Virus record (IMG/VR): IMGVR_UViG_3300013006_002408
Coordinates: 1 to 24,740 of that record
From: a virus
Length of the DNA stretch: 24,740 bases
Strand: one strand, 5' to 3'
Part shown: piece after piece, positions 6,473-14,228 of the stretch
Layout of the letters: each line of letters opens with the position of its first letter
Numbering within the stretch: the stretch's first letter is position 1
Program-made: the position numbers and the translations under genes
Notes under the pieces: generated by a model
Databases searched by the model: none
What the model was told of the DNA's origin: nothing
The model's input: the letters and a program-made list of their open reading frames with translations, nothing else

Positions 6473-7146
6473 AAAAATCCACATTTGAAGAAAGATTTAG
6501 TGAAATTAATGTAGAAATCTACAAAAGAAAACATAAATGGAATTTAACGTCTCTTGCTTGGATGGATTTTGATGATGTCGCTCAAATATTAAGAATACAT
6601 ATACATAAAAAGTGGAGCATGTATGATGCTGATCAACCATTGGCTCCTTGGATAAATAGAATTGTCAGTAATCAAATAAAGAATTTAATAAGAAATAATT
6701 ATGGTAACTACTCTAGGCCATGTCTAAAGTGTGCAGCAGCTGAAGACGAAGATCATTGTTCGATCTATGGAAAACAATGCAATGCTTGTCCATTATATGC
6801 AGCTTGGGAAAAGAACAAGAAAAATGCTCATGATACTAAATTGCCATTAGCTTTAGAAAATCATACAAAAGAAGTTCATAAAATGCAGGATGTAAAAATT
6901 GATATTGAAAAAAGCGCTAAGAATCTGCATACAAAGATGGAACAAGTTTTAAAACCTGCAGAATGGAAAGTATATAAATTATTATACATAGACCATCGTG
7001 ATGAAGAGCAAGTCGCTGCAAGCATGGGTTATAAAACAAATGAAAAAAATCGTACGCCAGGATATAAACAAGTACAGAATATTAAGAAATCGATAATGAT
7101 TAAAGTCAAAAAATATCTTTATAGTGACGATATTGATATATCATGA
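6469..7146 (+). CDS. Second sigma-70-like factor with a cysteine-rich insert
   Basis: 225 aa, GTG start. Residues 30-78 look like sigma region 2: MDFDDVAQILRIHIHKKW, then PLAPWINRIVSNQIKNLIRNN. Residues 160-216 look like region 4: LKPAEWKVYKLLYIDHRDEEQVAASMGY, then YKQVQNIKKSIMIKVKKYL. Between them lies a five-cysteine cluster (Cys85, 88, 97, 104, 107, pattern C-x2-C-x8-C-x6-C-x2-C-P), probably a zinc site not found in ordinary sigmas. It is coupled to its neighbours by 4-nt overlaps on both sides. Its place just before the terminase genes suggests a late sigma, as T4 gp55 is. Confidence is good for sigma-like and lower for the late role. Confidence 0.72.
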   Translation: MKKSTFEERFSEINVEIYKRKHKWNLTSLAWMDFDDVAQILRIHIHKKWSMYDADQPLAPWINRIVSNQIKNLIRNNYGNYSRPCLKCAAAEDEDHCSIYGKQCNACPLYAAWEKNKKNAHDTKLPLALENHTKEVHKMQDVKIDIEKSAKNLHTKMEQVLKPAEWKVYKLLYIDHRDEEQVAASMGYKTNEKNRTPGYKQVQNIKKSIMIKVKKYLYSDDIDIS

Positions 7147-8222
7147 ACAATTTAGAGCTAACAGATGAGCAAAAAAAACAAATACTCGATGAGTGGAACT
7201 CTAGACGAGATGATCCTCCTTCTCTTTCAGATCTAACAAAACTAATTTTTGGAGAAGGGCTTGATGGAAGAAGTCAGCAGGGGAAAGCAATCAAAATTTA
7301 TTTAGCTTCTAGACAGATTAATCCTAAAAAAAGTCATGAATACGAAGCAAAGGGATTAATTGAATTAACTGAAGAGCAAAAAGAATATATTAGCCATAGC
7401 TGCTCTACTATGACTTCTGTGGAAATAGCAAGAATCATTTTTAAAAATAATCAATTAACTAATTTAAATCAAGAAACAAGAACTGTTGCAGAGCATATTA
7501 AGACTTTAGATACAAAAATTGTATATGCTGATCCAAGTAATGTACCAGAAGGTAATTATAAAGCGCCAGCCACATTTAATAGATGTTTATCTAGAATCAA
7601 TAGATATGTTCATGAGGGTATAGATGAAGGTAAATTAACTGGTAAACAAAAGAGAGATATACAGTCTCTAATAGGATATTTACATACTTATCGTTTTTTA
7701 CATCAAATTAATACTTACCAAGATGAGCAAGAGCGAGAGCTTTTTGAAAGTAGTTTTATCAGATATACTTATGATAAGAATGACCTAACTCAAGAAGAAG
7801 TGGATCAATATATCGTGCTTTCAACTGAAGTAATTATATCTTCTAATATACAAGAAACCATCGCCGTGCTACAAATTCAAATGGATGAAGCAGTTCAAGC
7901 TGGAGAAAAGATATCTATGTCATTGGTGGAAGCTATTAGTACCTCCAGAAATGAATATAATCAATCTGTTGGTAGACAACAAAAATTACTGCAAGATCTA
8001 AAAGTCAAAAGAAGTGATAGATTAAGTAAGCAAGTAAAAGAAAATGCTTCAATATTAAATCTTGTAGAACTATGGAAAGAAGAAGAGAGTAGGAAAGAGA
8101 TGCTGAAAATGGCAGAGATGAGAAAAGAATTATTAACTAAAGAGATTGAAAGACTCAGCACGATAGATGAAATTAAAGCTAGGATTATGGGTATATCTAT
8201 AGATGAAGTCTTGAACGGATAA
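7143..8222 (+). CDS. HTH/coiled-coil protein, candidate small terminase subunit
   Basis: 359 aa. Two HTH-like repeats open the protein: LTDEQKKQILDEWNSRRDDPPSLSDLTKLIFG (5-36) and LTEEQKEYISHSCSTMTSVEIARIIFKNN (75-103). A middle helical domain (about 140-230) and a long C-terminal coiled coil rich in Glu/Lys (about 265-345) follow. DNA-binding plus oligomerising helices, and its place two genes before the large terminase, make it a candidate small terminase. It is longer than classical TerS proteins (about 150-200 aa), and I see no diagnostic motif. It overlaps the sigma gene (ATGA) and ends 1 nt before the nuclease gene. Alternative: another DNA-packaging or transcription protein. Confidence 0.7.
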   Translation: MNNLELTDEQKKQILDEWNSRRDDPPSLSDLTKLIFGEGLDGRSQQGKAIKIYLASRQINPKKSHEYEAKGLIELTEEQKEYISHSCSTMTSVEIARIIFKNNQLTNLNQETRTVAEHIKTLDTKIVYADPSNVPEGNYKAPATFNRCLSRINRYVHEGIDEGKLTGKQKRDIQSLIGYLHTYRFLHQINTYQDEQERELFESSFIRYTYDKNDLTQEEVDQYIVLSTEVIISSNIQETIAVLQIQMDEAVQAGEKISMSLVEAISTSRNEYNQSVGRQQKLLQDLKVKRSDRLSKQVKENASILNLVELWKEEESRKEMLKMAEMRKELLTKEIERLSTIDEIKARIMGISIDEVLNG

Positions 8223-8223
8223 A

Positions 8224-9156
8224 ATGCAAGTAGAATGTAAAGTATGTAATGAACTTTTTTCTGCAGATAAAATTTTACATCTGCATTTGAGGGCTCATAA
8301 AATAAGTATAGCAGAATATTATCAAAAGCATCATCCCAGATATGATCTCTATACTGCTGAAATGATAAATTTTAAAAATAAAGATCAGTATTTCATTGAC
8401 GATTTTAATAATAAAAATAATCTTAAAGCTTATATTAAAAATCTAGAGCTTGATGGACTGGAAAACTTTTTAACAAATATGCTAATTAAAAGAAAAGAGT
8501 CTAAAAATCTAGTATTCTCTCCTACTCAAGTTGAACTACGCTCTACTATAATGCCATCAATAGTCACTTTTAATAAGTATAAATTAAATTATTATAATAT
8601 ATGTGATAAAATTGGACTTAAAAATAAGTTCTTTAACTACGAAGGTGAAGAGTTAAAATTTGAAGAATCAGAAGATCATCAAATAATGGTAGATACAAGA
8701 GAGCAGAATCCTCTTAGACTTAAATATAAACAACAAGTGGCGAAACTAGATTTTGGAGATTATACGCTAAACGATTTAGAGAGATGCTGTTTTACCGCTG
8801 TAGAAAGAAAGAATCTTTCGGACTTTATTGGGACTATGAGCGCTGGTTATGATCGATTTAATAATGAGATAGAAAGAGCTAAAAAGGCTAATTACTATTT
8901 AATTATACTTATTGAGGAGTCTATAAATGATGCACTTTCATTTAATTATCTGCCTCATATATCTAAAAAGATAAAAGCGACTCCAGAATTCATATTCCAT
9001 AGAGTAAGGGAATTGTCTCAAAAGTATGATAATATTCAATTTGTATTTGCTGATGGTAGAAAGAAAGCTTCAGAATTGCTTATCAAAATATTAACTGGTA
9101 ATTGTTTTTCAAAAAAATATGATTTACAATTGTTAGTTGATTTAGGTATAATTTAA
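8224..9156 (+). CDS. C2H2 zinc finger plus ERCC4/XPF-type nuclease
   Basis: 310 aa. The N terminus carries a zinc finger with Cys5, Cys8, His21 and His25 (ECKVCNELFSADKILHLHLRAH). A linker helical region follows. The ERCC4-type nuclease core has VDTRE (Asp157, Arg159, Glu160), GDY (178-180) and V-E-R-K (193-196) followed by Asp200, matching the V-D-x-R-E ... G-D-Y ... E-R-K-x3-D signature of XPF/Mus81 nucleases. This core cleaves branched or flap DNA. The partner HhH domain of XPF is absent. Sitting 1 nt before the large terminase, it may resolve branched concatemers before packaging (inference) or act in recombination. Family call strong, substrate uncertain. Confidence 0.87.
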   Translation: MQVECKVCNELFSADKILHLHLRAHKISIAEYYQKHHPRYDLYTAEMINFKNKDQYFIDDFNNKNNLKAYIKNLELDGLENFLTNMLIKRKESKNLVFSPTQVELRSTIMPSIVTFNKYKLNYYNICDKIGLKNKFFNYEGEELKFEESEDHQIMVDTREQNPLRLKYKQQVAKLDFGDYTLNDLERCCFTAVERKNLSDFIGTMSAGYDRFNNEIERAKKANYYLIILIEESINDALSFNYLPHISKKIKATPEFIFHRVRELSQKYDNIQFVFADGRKKASELLIKILTGNCFSKKYDLQLLVDLGII

Positions 9157-9157
9157 T

Positions 9158-10993
9158 ATGTGGTATTCTCCAGATAAATATAATAGGCCTAATTTAGTAG
9201 ATACTAATAAAGAGCTGCTAAAAATTGAAGGTCCAATGATGGACAAAGAAGCTAGAATAAGTTTAGCAAAATTCTTAAGAACAAATTTGGGAATCACAAC
9301 TGAATTAATCAGTGGAATTAAACTTGCTCCATATCAAGAAATAACTTTAAAGGCATTCTTTAACCGTAATTTCAATATGTGCATCTTCGGTCGAGGTTGT
9401 GGAAAAAGTTTCATAGCTAGTGTGTATTGTTTTCTCCAGTGCATTTTTGAACCTAATTCTAAAATTTTAATAGCTGGGCCTACATTCAGAACAGCAAGAA
9501 ATATATTTACTAATCTTGAAAAAATAGTAAATAGTAAAGAAGCTCAATTATTACAACAAGCTTTTGGAGTCAAAAGCAAAAGAAATGATTTATTTGAATG
9601 GCAGATTAATGGTGGAAACATAGTGGCTATACCTTTGAATGGTGAAAAGGTTCGAGGTTTCAGAGCAAATGTTCTTGTGTTGGATGAGTTCCTACTTATA
9701 CCAGAAGACATAATTAAGAATGTACTTATGCCGTTCTTAGTCGCCCCACAGAATATGAAAGAAAGAATTCAAATAAGAGAGATGGAGGATAAGCTTATAT
9801 CTGAAGGATTGATGAAGCATGAAGACAGAATGGTTTTTCCAAATAAATCTAAAATGATAGCCTTATCTTCTGCAAGCTATACATTTGAAAATTTATATAA
9901 AACTTATAAAGAATGGATATCTAATATTTATTCTGAAGATAAAGTAAAAGATGCTACATATTTTGTAAGCCAAATGGGATATGATTCATTGCCAGAAGAA
10001 ATGATAGATAAGACTATTATAGAAGAAGCCCAAGCTGGTGGATTAAGTCATAGTGGATTTTTAAGGGAATACTGTGCTCAATTTACAGATGGCAGTGACA
10101 GTTATTTTTCAGCAAAGAAAATGCATGAATGCACTATCCCTGATGGTGAATCTCCTACTTCTAAAATATATGGAGACAAAGATAAAAAATATATAATAGC
10201 TATTGATCCGAGTTTTAGCAATAGTCCAAGCTCTGATTATTTTGCTATGAGCGTACTTGAACTAGACGAAGAGAAAAAAGATGCAACTATAGTCCATTCT
10301 TATGCAGTAGCTGGTGGAGATCTTAAGGATCATATTTTATATTTTCATTATTTAATGACTAATTTTAATGTGGAAATGGTTATTATTGATAATGCTGGAT
10401 ATCAATTTATCGACTCAGCAAATGAAAATGAATTATTTAAAAAATCAAACATTGATCTTAAATTTTTTGATGTTAATTCTGATGCAGAAGGAACAGAATA
10501 TGATCTAATGTTGAAAGATGCAAAAAGACAGTTTAATAAAGAAACTAAAAGAATATGTTTCAAACAAGTATTTACTATTGAATTCATTCGTAAAGGTAAT
10601 GAATATCTTCAAGCAAGTATAGATCATAAGAAAATATGGTTTGCTAGTCGTATATCTGCAAATGGAGATGCATTTGGAAGAGTAACTGGTCATAATATTA
10701 ATATAGAAAATACTGGATTTGATAATCTAATTGATTTTGTTGAGAACCAAGATGACATGATATATGGCACAAAGAAAGAATGTAGTTTAATAGAAATAAA
10801 AAGCACAAGTCGAGGACTTCAATCTTTTGATTTACCTCAACACTTAAAAAGAAATACTAGCGCTACTAGAGCAAGAAAAGATAGATATACAGCTCTTATG
10901 TTAGGTAATTGGGCTAGTAAGATATATTTTGATTTAGTTAAAGTAGAGAATAAATTAGAAAACGACACATTTACTCCTATAATGTTAAAATAG
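9158..10993 (+). CDS. Terminase large subunit (packaging ATPase-nuclease)
   Basis: 611 aa. Motor that pumps phage DNA into proheads and cuts it. ATPase domain: a Q-motif-like YQEI (59-62), Walker A GRGCGKS (78-84), an AGPTFRTARNIF strand, Walker B LVLDE (173-177), and an ALSSASYT coupling motif (235-242). The RNase H-like nuclease follows, with acidic residues in AIDPSFS (Asp350) and MVIIDN (Asp411) and a late acidic stretch ENQDD (527-531). Full length for a TerL. It is downstream of the ERCC4-type nuclease and directly upstream of the portal gene, the usual packaging order. Confidence 0.95.
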   Translation: MWYSPDKYNRPNLVDTNKELLKIEGPMMDKEARISLAKFLRTNLGITTELISGIKLAPYQEITLKAFFNRNFNMCIFGRGCGKSFIASVYCFLQCIFEPNSKILIAGPTFRTARNIFTNLEKIVNSKEAQLLQQAFGVKSKRNDLFEWQINGGNIVAIPLNGEKVRGFRANVLVLDEFLLIPEDIIKNVLMPFLVAPQNMKERIQIREMEDKLISEGLMKHEDRMVFPNKSKMIALSSASYTFENLYKTYKEWISNIYSEDKVKDATYFVSQMGYDSLPEEMIDKTIIEEAQAGGLSHSGFLREYCAQFTDGSDSYFSAKKMHECTIPDGESPTSKIYGDKDKKYIIAIDPSFSNSPSSDYFAMSVLELDEEKKDATIVHSYAVAGGDLKDHILYFHYLMTNFNVEMVIIDNAGYQFIDSANENELFKKSNIDLKFFDVNSDAEGTEYDLMLKDAKRQFNKETKRICFKQVFTIEFIRKGNEYLQASIDHKKIWFASRISANGDAFGRVTGHNINIENTGFDNLIDFVENQDDMIYGTKKECSLIEIKSTSRGLQSFDLPQHLKRNTSATRARKDRYTALMLGNWASKIYFDLVKVENKLENDTFTPIMLK

Positions 10994-11002
10994 GTGTAAT
11001 AT
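10994..11002 (+). promoter_or_regulatory. Candidate phage promoter motif GTGTAATAT before portal
   Basis: GTGTAATAT begins right after the terminase stop and 25 nt before the portal ATG at 11019. It belongs to the (G/C)TGTAA(A)TA set. No recognisable -35. Confidence 0.45.
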
Positions 11003-11018
11003 CTAAAAATCACTAAAA

Positions 11019-12899
11019 ATGGCTAAAAATATCAAAAAAGACGAAAAAATAACTAACTTCACAACCACAGACGCAGAGCCTCTAATGGCTTTGGGTGGTT
11101 TAAAAGAAGCTAAAGCATCTGATAAAGGCCGAAGAAATAGAGCCGCTACAATAGAACGTACAGATAAGTATGCTAATATATCTAATGGTTTAATACCTTT
11201 CAATAGATCAACTACTAATATTCATAGTTCTTCTAATATGGATGTTAGAGATGCTGTTATATTATGCCAAAAGTGCTATTATAATTTTGCTATCTTTAGA
11301 AATACTATAGATTTAATGACCGAGTTTAGCTCAAGTAAGATCTATTTTAAAAATGGAAGTAAAAAAAGTCGTGATTTTTTTGAAGCCTTGTTTGATAAGA
11401 TTAACCTTTGGAGCTTTCAAGATAAATTTTTTAGAGAGTATTATAGATCAGGAAATGTATTCATATACCGCTTTGATACTAGCATAAAAGAAGATGATTT
11501 AATTAAAATCACTCAAACATTTGGAATTAGCAAAGCTGGTGTCGCTATTCTTCCTGCTAGATACATTATCATTAATCCTGCAGATGTGCAAATTGGTGGA
11601 AATATAAGTTTCGTTTCTAATTCTTTTTATAAAGTTCTAAGTGACTATGAATTAGAAAGACTTAGAAATCCAAGAACAGAAGAAGACAAGGAAGTATATA
11701 ATTCTTTAACTGAAGAAGTTAAGCAGAGTATACAAAAGAAAGCTAACGTGGCTATTATGCCTCTTGACACAGCAAGATTAGTTGCAGTTTTTTATAAGAA
11801 ACAAGATTATGAACCATTTTCTGTGCCAATGGGCTATCCAGTTCTTGAAGATATTAACGCTAAAGCTGAGATGCGTAAAATGGATATGGCCGTAACAAGA
11901 ACAACTCAACAAGCTATCTTACTAGTTACCATGGGAAATGATCCAGAAAAAGGTGGAGTAAATCAAAAGAACTTAGAAGCTATGCAAAGCCTATTTCAAA
12001 ATGAGAGCGTTGGTAGAGTACTAATAGCAGACTATACAACCAAAGCTGAATTTGTTATTCCAGCTATTGCTGATATACTTGATCCTAAAAAATATGAAGT
12101 CATTGATAGAGATATTCAAATTGGTCTAAATAACATTTTGATTGGTAGTGAAAAGTTTGCTAATCAAAGCATCAAAGTTCAAGTATTTATTGAAAGATTA
12201 AAGCAAGCTAGAGAAGCTTTTATCCGTGAATTCCTCTTTCCAGAAATAGTAAGAATCAGTAAGAGCTTAGGATTTAAGAATTATCCTACTCCTTATTTTG
12301 AAGACATTGATCTCAAGGATGATATTCAATATTCTAGAATTTATAATCGTCTCATGGAGCTTGGAGTATTGACTCCAGAAGAAGGATTATTAGCTATTGA
12401 AACTGGTCGCTTACCTGATCCAGAAAGCTCTTTAGAAAGTCAAAAGAAATATAAAGAATTTAGAGATCAGGGATATTATGTTCCTGTTGTTGGTGGCAGT
12501 CAACCTCAAACTGGTCGTCCAACTGGAACTGGAACTCCACAAACTACAAAAAATGTTAGTCCAATTGGAACTGGCAAACAATCAAAAGCAGAATTTAGTG
12601 CTACAAAAGTAAGCGAAAATTTTGCACTAGCTTCTAAACTTGAAGATCATGTATCAAATTTAATTAAAGAAAAATTTAAAATCAAGAAATTAAGTAAACA
12701 ACAAAAAACTATAGTCAATGATATTTCTAAAATGATTATATCAAATGAGGATTCTGCAGGATGGATAGAGACTGCTGCAAGTTATGTTGAAAATCCAGTA
12801 GATAAAAATAAAGAAAATATAAATGAAGTTTTAGAAATTGCCGAGAATCACCAAGTAGACTCTTATATTGCTGGAATATTAAGAAATAGTAAAGTTTAG
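11019..12899 (+). CDS. Portal protein
   Basis: 626 aa. Dodecameric head vertex channel through which DNA enters and leaves. The middle (about 85-460) shows portal-family features: VILCQKCYYNFAIFRNTIDLMTEFSSS, FREYYRSGNVFIYRFD, RYIIINPADVQIGG, RLVAVFYKKQDYEPFSVPMGYPVLEDI, and the long clip/stem helices up to VFIERLKQAREAFIREFLFPEIVRI. The C-terminal 150 residues are Gly/Thr/Gln-rich then helical, like barrel tails. The call rests on these patterns plus position directly after the large terminase. The gene ends at a convergent junction with the tail-fibre block. Confidence 0.88.
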   Translation: MAKNIKKDEKITNFTTTDAEPLMALGGLKEAKASDKGRRNRAATIERTDKYANISNGLIPFNRSTTNIHSSSNMDVRDAVILCQKCYYNFAIFRNTIDLMTEFSSSKIYFKNGSKKSRDFFEALFDKINLWSFQDKFFREYYRSGNVFIYRFDTSIKEDDLIKITQTFGISKAGVAILPARYIIINPADVQIGGNISFVSNSFYKVLSDYELERLRNPRTEEDKEVYNSLTEEVKQSIQKKANVAIMPLDTARLVAVFYKKQDYEPFSVPMGYPVLEDINAKAEMRKMDMAVTRTTQQAILLVTMGNDPEKGGVNQKNLEAMQSLFQNESVGRVLIADYTTKAEFVIPAIADILDPKKYEVIDRDIQIGLNNILIGSEKFANQSIKVQVFIERLKQAREAFIREFLFPEIVRISKSLGFKNYPTPYFEDIDLKDDIQYSRIYNRLMELGVLTPEEGLLAIETGRLPDPESSLESQKKYKEFRDQGYYVPVVGGSQPQTGRPTGTGTPQTTKNVSPIGTGKQSKAEFSATKVSENFALASKLEDHVSNLIKEKFKIKKLSKQQKTIVNDISKMIISNEDSAGWIETAASYVENPVDKNKENINEVLEIAENHQVDSYIAGILRNSKV

Positions 12900-12916
12900 A
12901 AAATTTATAATATATT

Positions 12917-13255
12917 TTATATTTGTTGAGGTGGTCTAAAAACTGTTATCCAATTTTTTTGTAACTCATCCCAATAAATAAAATGATTCTCTTGCGTTTG
13001 TGGAGGATCAATAGGTGCAACCCATTTATATTCTTCGTTTAATATCCATGATGGATATGGTTTTGGAGCAATAAAAATATCTTTATTTGAAATATTCATA
13101 TATGTTCCTCCAGGGCCAGCATCATCATCTGAGTTGTATTGTAAGATTTTAAATCCTGATGGAAAATTTAAAATGTAATCTTTAACAAAAGATTCATCTT
13201 CAACTACTATTGTGTTGATTATATTATTATTTAAATCTATAATGGCGTAGTTCAT
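12917..13255 (-). CDS. Small tail-fibre-associated protein
   Basis: 112 aa from the ATG at 13255. Further upstream in-frame starts would overlap the fibre gene and add an unlikely hydrophobic leader. The sequence starts MNYAIIDLNNNIINTIVVED and contains a PKPYPSWILNEEYKWVAPIDPP segment followed by YWDELQKNWI. That is the pattern of a small protein found beside tail-fibre genes of many aquatic phages (x-PPxPxPSWxLNxxxxxWxAPxPxP). Its function is not established; fibre chaperone or tip component are possibilities. It follows the glycine-rich fibre gene with a 1-nt gap on the same strand. Confidence 0.75.
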   Translation of the reverse strand: MNYAIIDLNNNIINTIVVEDESFVKDYILNFPSGFKILQYNSDDDAGPGGTYMNISNKDIFIAPKPYPSWILNEEYKWVAPIDPPQTQENHFIYWDELQKNWITVFRPPQQI

Positions 13256-13256
13256 T

Positions 13257-14222
13257 TTAATCAAAACGTAAGGTACCAGAGGAAGTAAATACATGATAAC
13301 TTTTATCATCATTTACATTATAAGTAATATTATTTCCTCCAGTACCAACTATAGTACCAGAATATCTTACTACTACTACTCCTTGCTTTGCTCCACCTCC
13401 AAATGCATTATTGCCTCCTCCATACCATTTAGCAGCTCCTAAAGGGGTGGCAGAATTACCACTATATGCAGTATTATATCCACCACCAGCACTTAGTCGA
13501 GTTACAACTTCTGAATTAAAACTATTAAATGGCGGAACTTGCTGTAGATAAGCATCAGTTACATAACCATTGTCATACACTCCAACGCCAGCAAGTTCAT
13601 AACCATTCGCACCTCTAAAGGTATAACCTCCTCCTTGACTTCCAGCATATTGACTATTATTTGAGAATCCACCTCCACCTGCATTCCCTTGTTTAGCAAC
13701 GTGGGTTGCGGAGCTAAATGTTATACCGTCAATTGTAACCCCATCCTCGAATCCAGTGCCACCAGGATTACTACCTCCTCTATGTCTCTGTCCACCTCCT
13801 CCTCCTGAGCCTCCAGGACTTCCATATCCTAACCAAGACGCACCATATCCACCTCCTAGCGCTGTTTTTCCAAAGCCACTAGAGTCTCCTCCTCTGCTCC
13901 CAGTAGTACTTCCTGCTCCTATAACAATAGAATAATTTGTTGCCACAACTGGAACGATGCTCACCCATTCTATAAGACCACCTCCTCCACCTCCTGCTTC
14001 ACCTCCTGAAGCGCCTCCTCCAGCAACAATTAAAACTTCTATAGTGCTTGGCATTCTACTTTTACCGTAGCCATCGCTCATAGCTATTGCGCTTAGAGCT
14101 GTTGTTTTTTTAAATAAAGCTCTTACAGTAGATTGATTTAAATTAATGCTTGTTGTACCAGCTAATCCAAGCTCACTATTAACATTACTAAAACTAATTG
14201 GGCCAGAAGATTGTAACGCCAT
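13257..14222 (-). CDS. Glycine-rich tail fibre/adhesin
   Basis: 321 aa. The start ALQSSGPISFSNVNSELGL, then VRALFKKTTALSAIAMSDGYGKS, is the conserved N terminus of glycine-rich phage tail proteins. Residues from about 65 form a typical beta-prism or polyglycine-sandwich region, with runs such as GGGASGGEAGGGGGG, GSPGGSGGGGGQ and GAKQGVVVVRYSGT. The end, TYNVNDDKSYHVFTSSGTLRF, matches the GxxxHxFTSSGTFT closing strand often seen in such fibres. Predicted to be virion-exposed and receptor-binding. It lies 6 nt downstream of the S74 fibre on the minus strand. The glycine-rich loops are expected to vary between relatives. Confidence 0.85.
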   Translation of the reverse strand: MALQSSGPISFSNVNSELGLAGTTSINLNQSTVRALFKKTTALSAIAMSDGYGKSRMPSTIEVLIVAGGGASGGEAGGGGGGLIEWVSIVPVVATNYSIVIGAGSTTGSRGGDSSGFGKTALGGGYGASWLGYGSPGGSGGGGGQRHRGGSNPGGTGFEDGVTIDGITFSSATHVAKQGNAGGGGFSNNSQYAGSQGGGYTFRGANGYELAGVGVYDNGYVTDAYLQQVPPFNSFNSEVVTRLSAGGGYNTAYSGNSATPLGAAKWYGGGNNAFGGGAKQGVVVVRYSGTIVGTGGNNITYNVNDDKSYHVFTSSGTLRFD

Positions 14223-14228
14223 AAAATT

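Noticed and set aside
13256-13312. Upstream starts for the small fibre-associated protein
   Set aside because: They add a hydrophobic leader that overlaps the fibre gene; the conserved protein start is MNYAIID at 13255.
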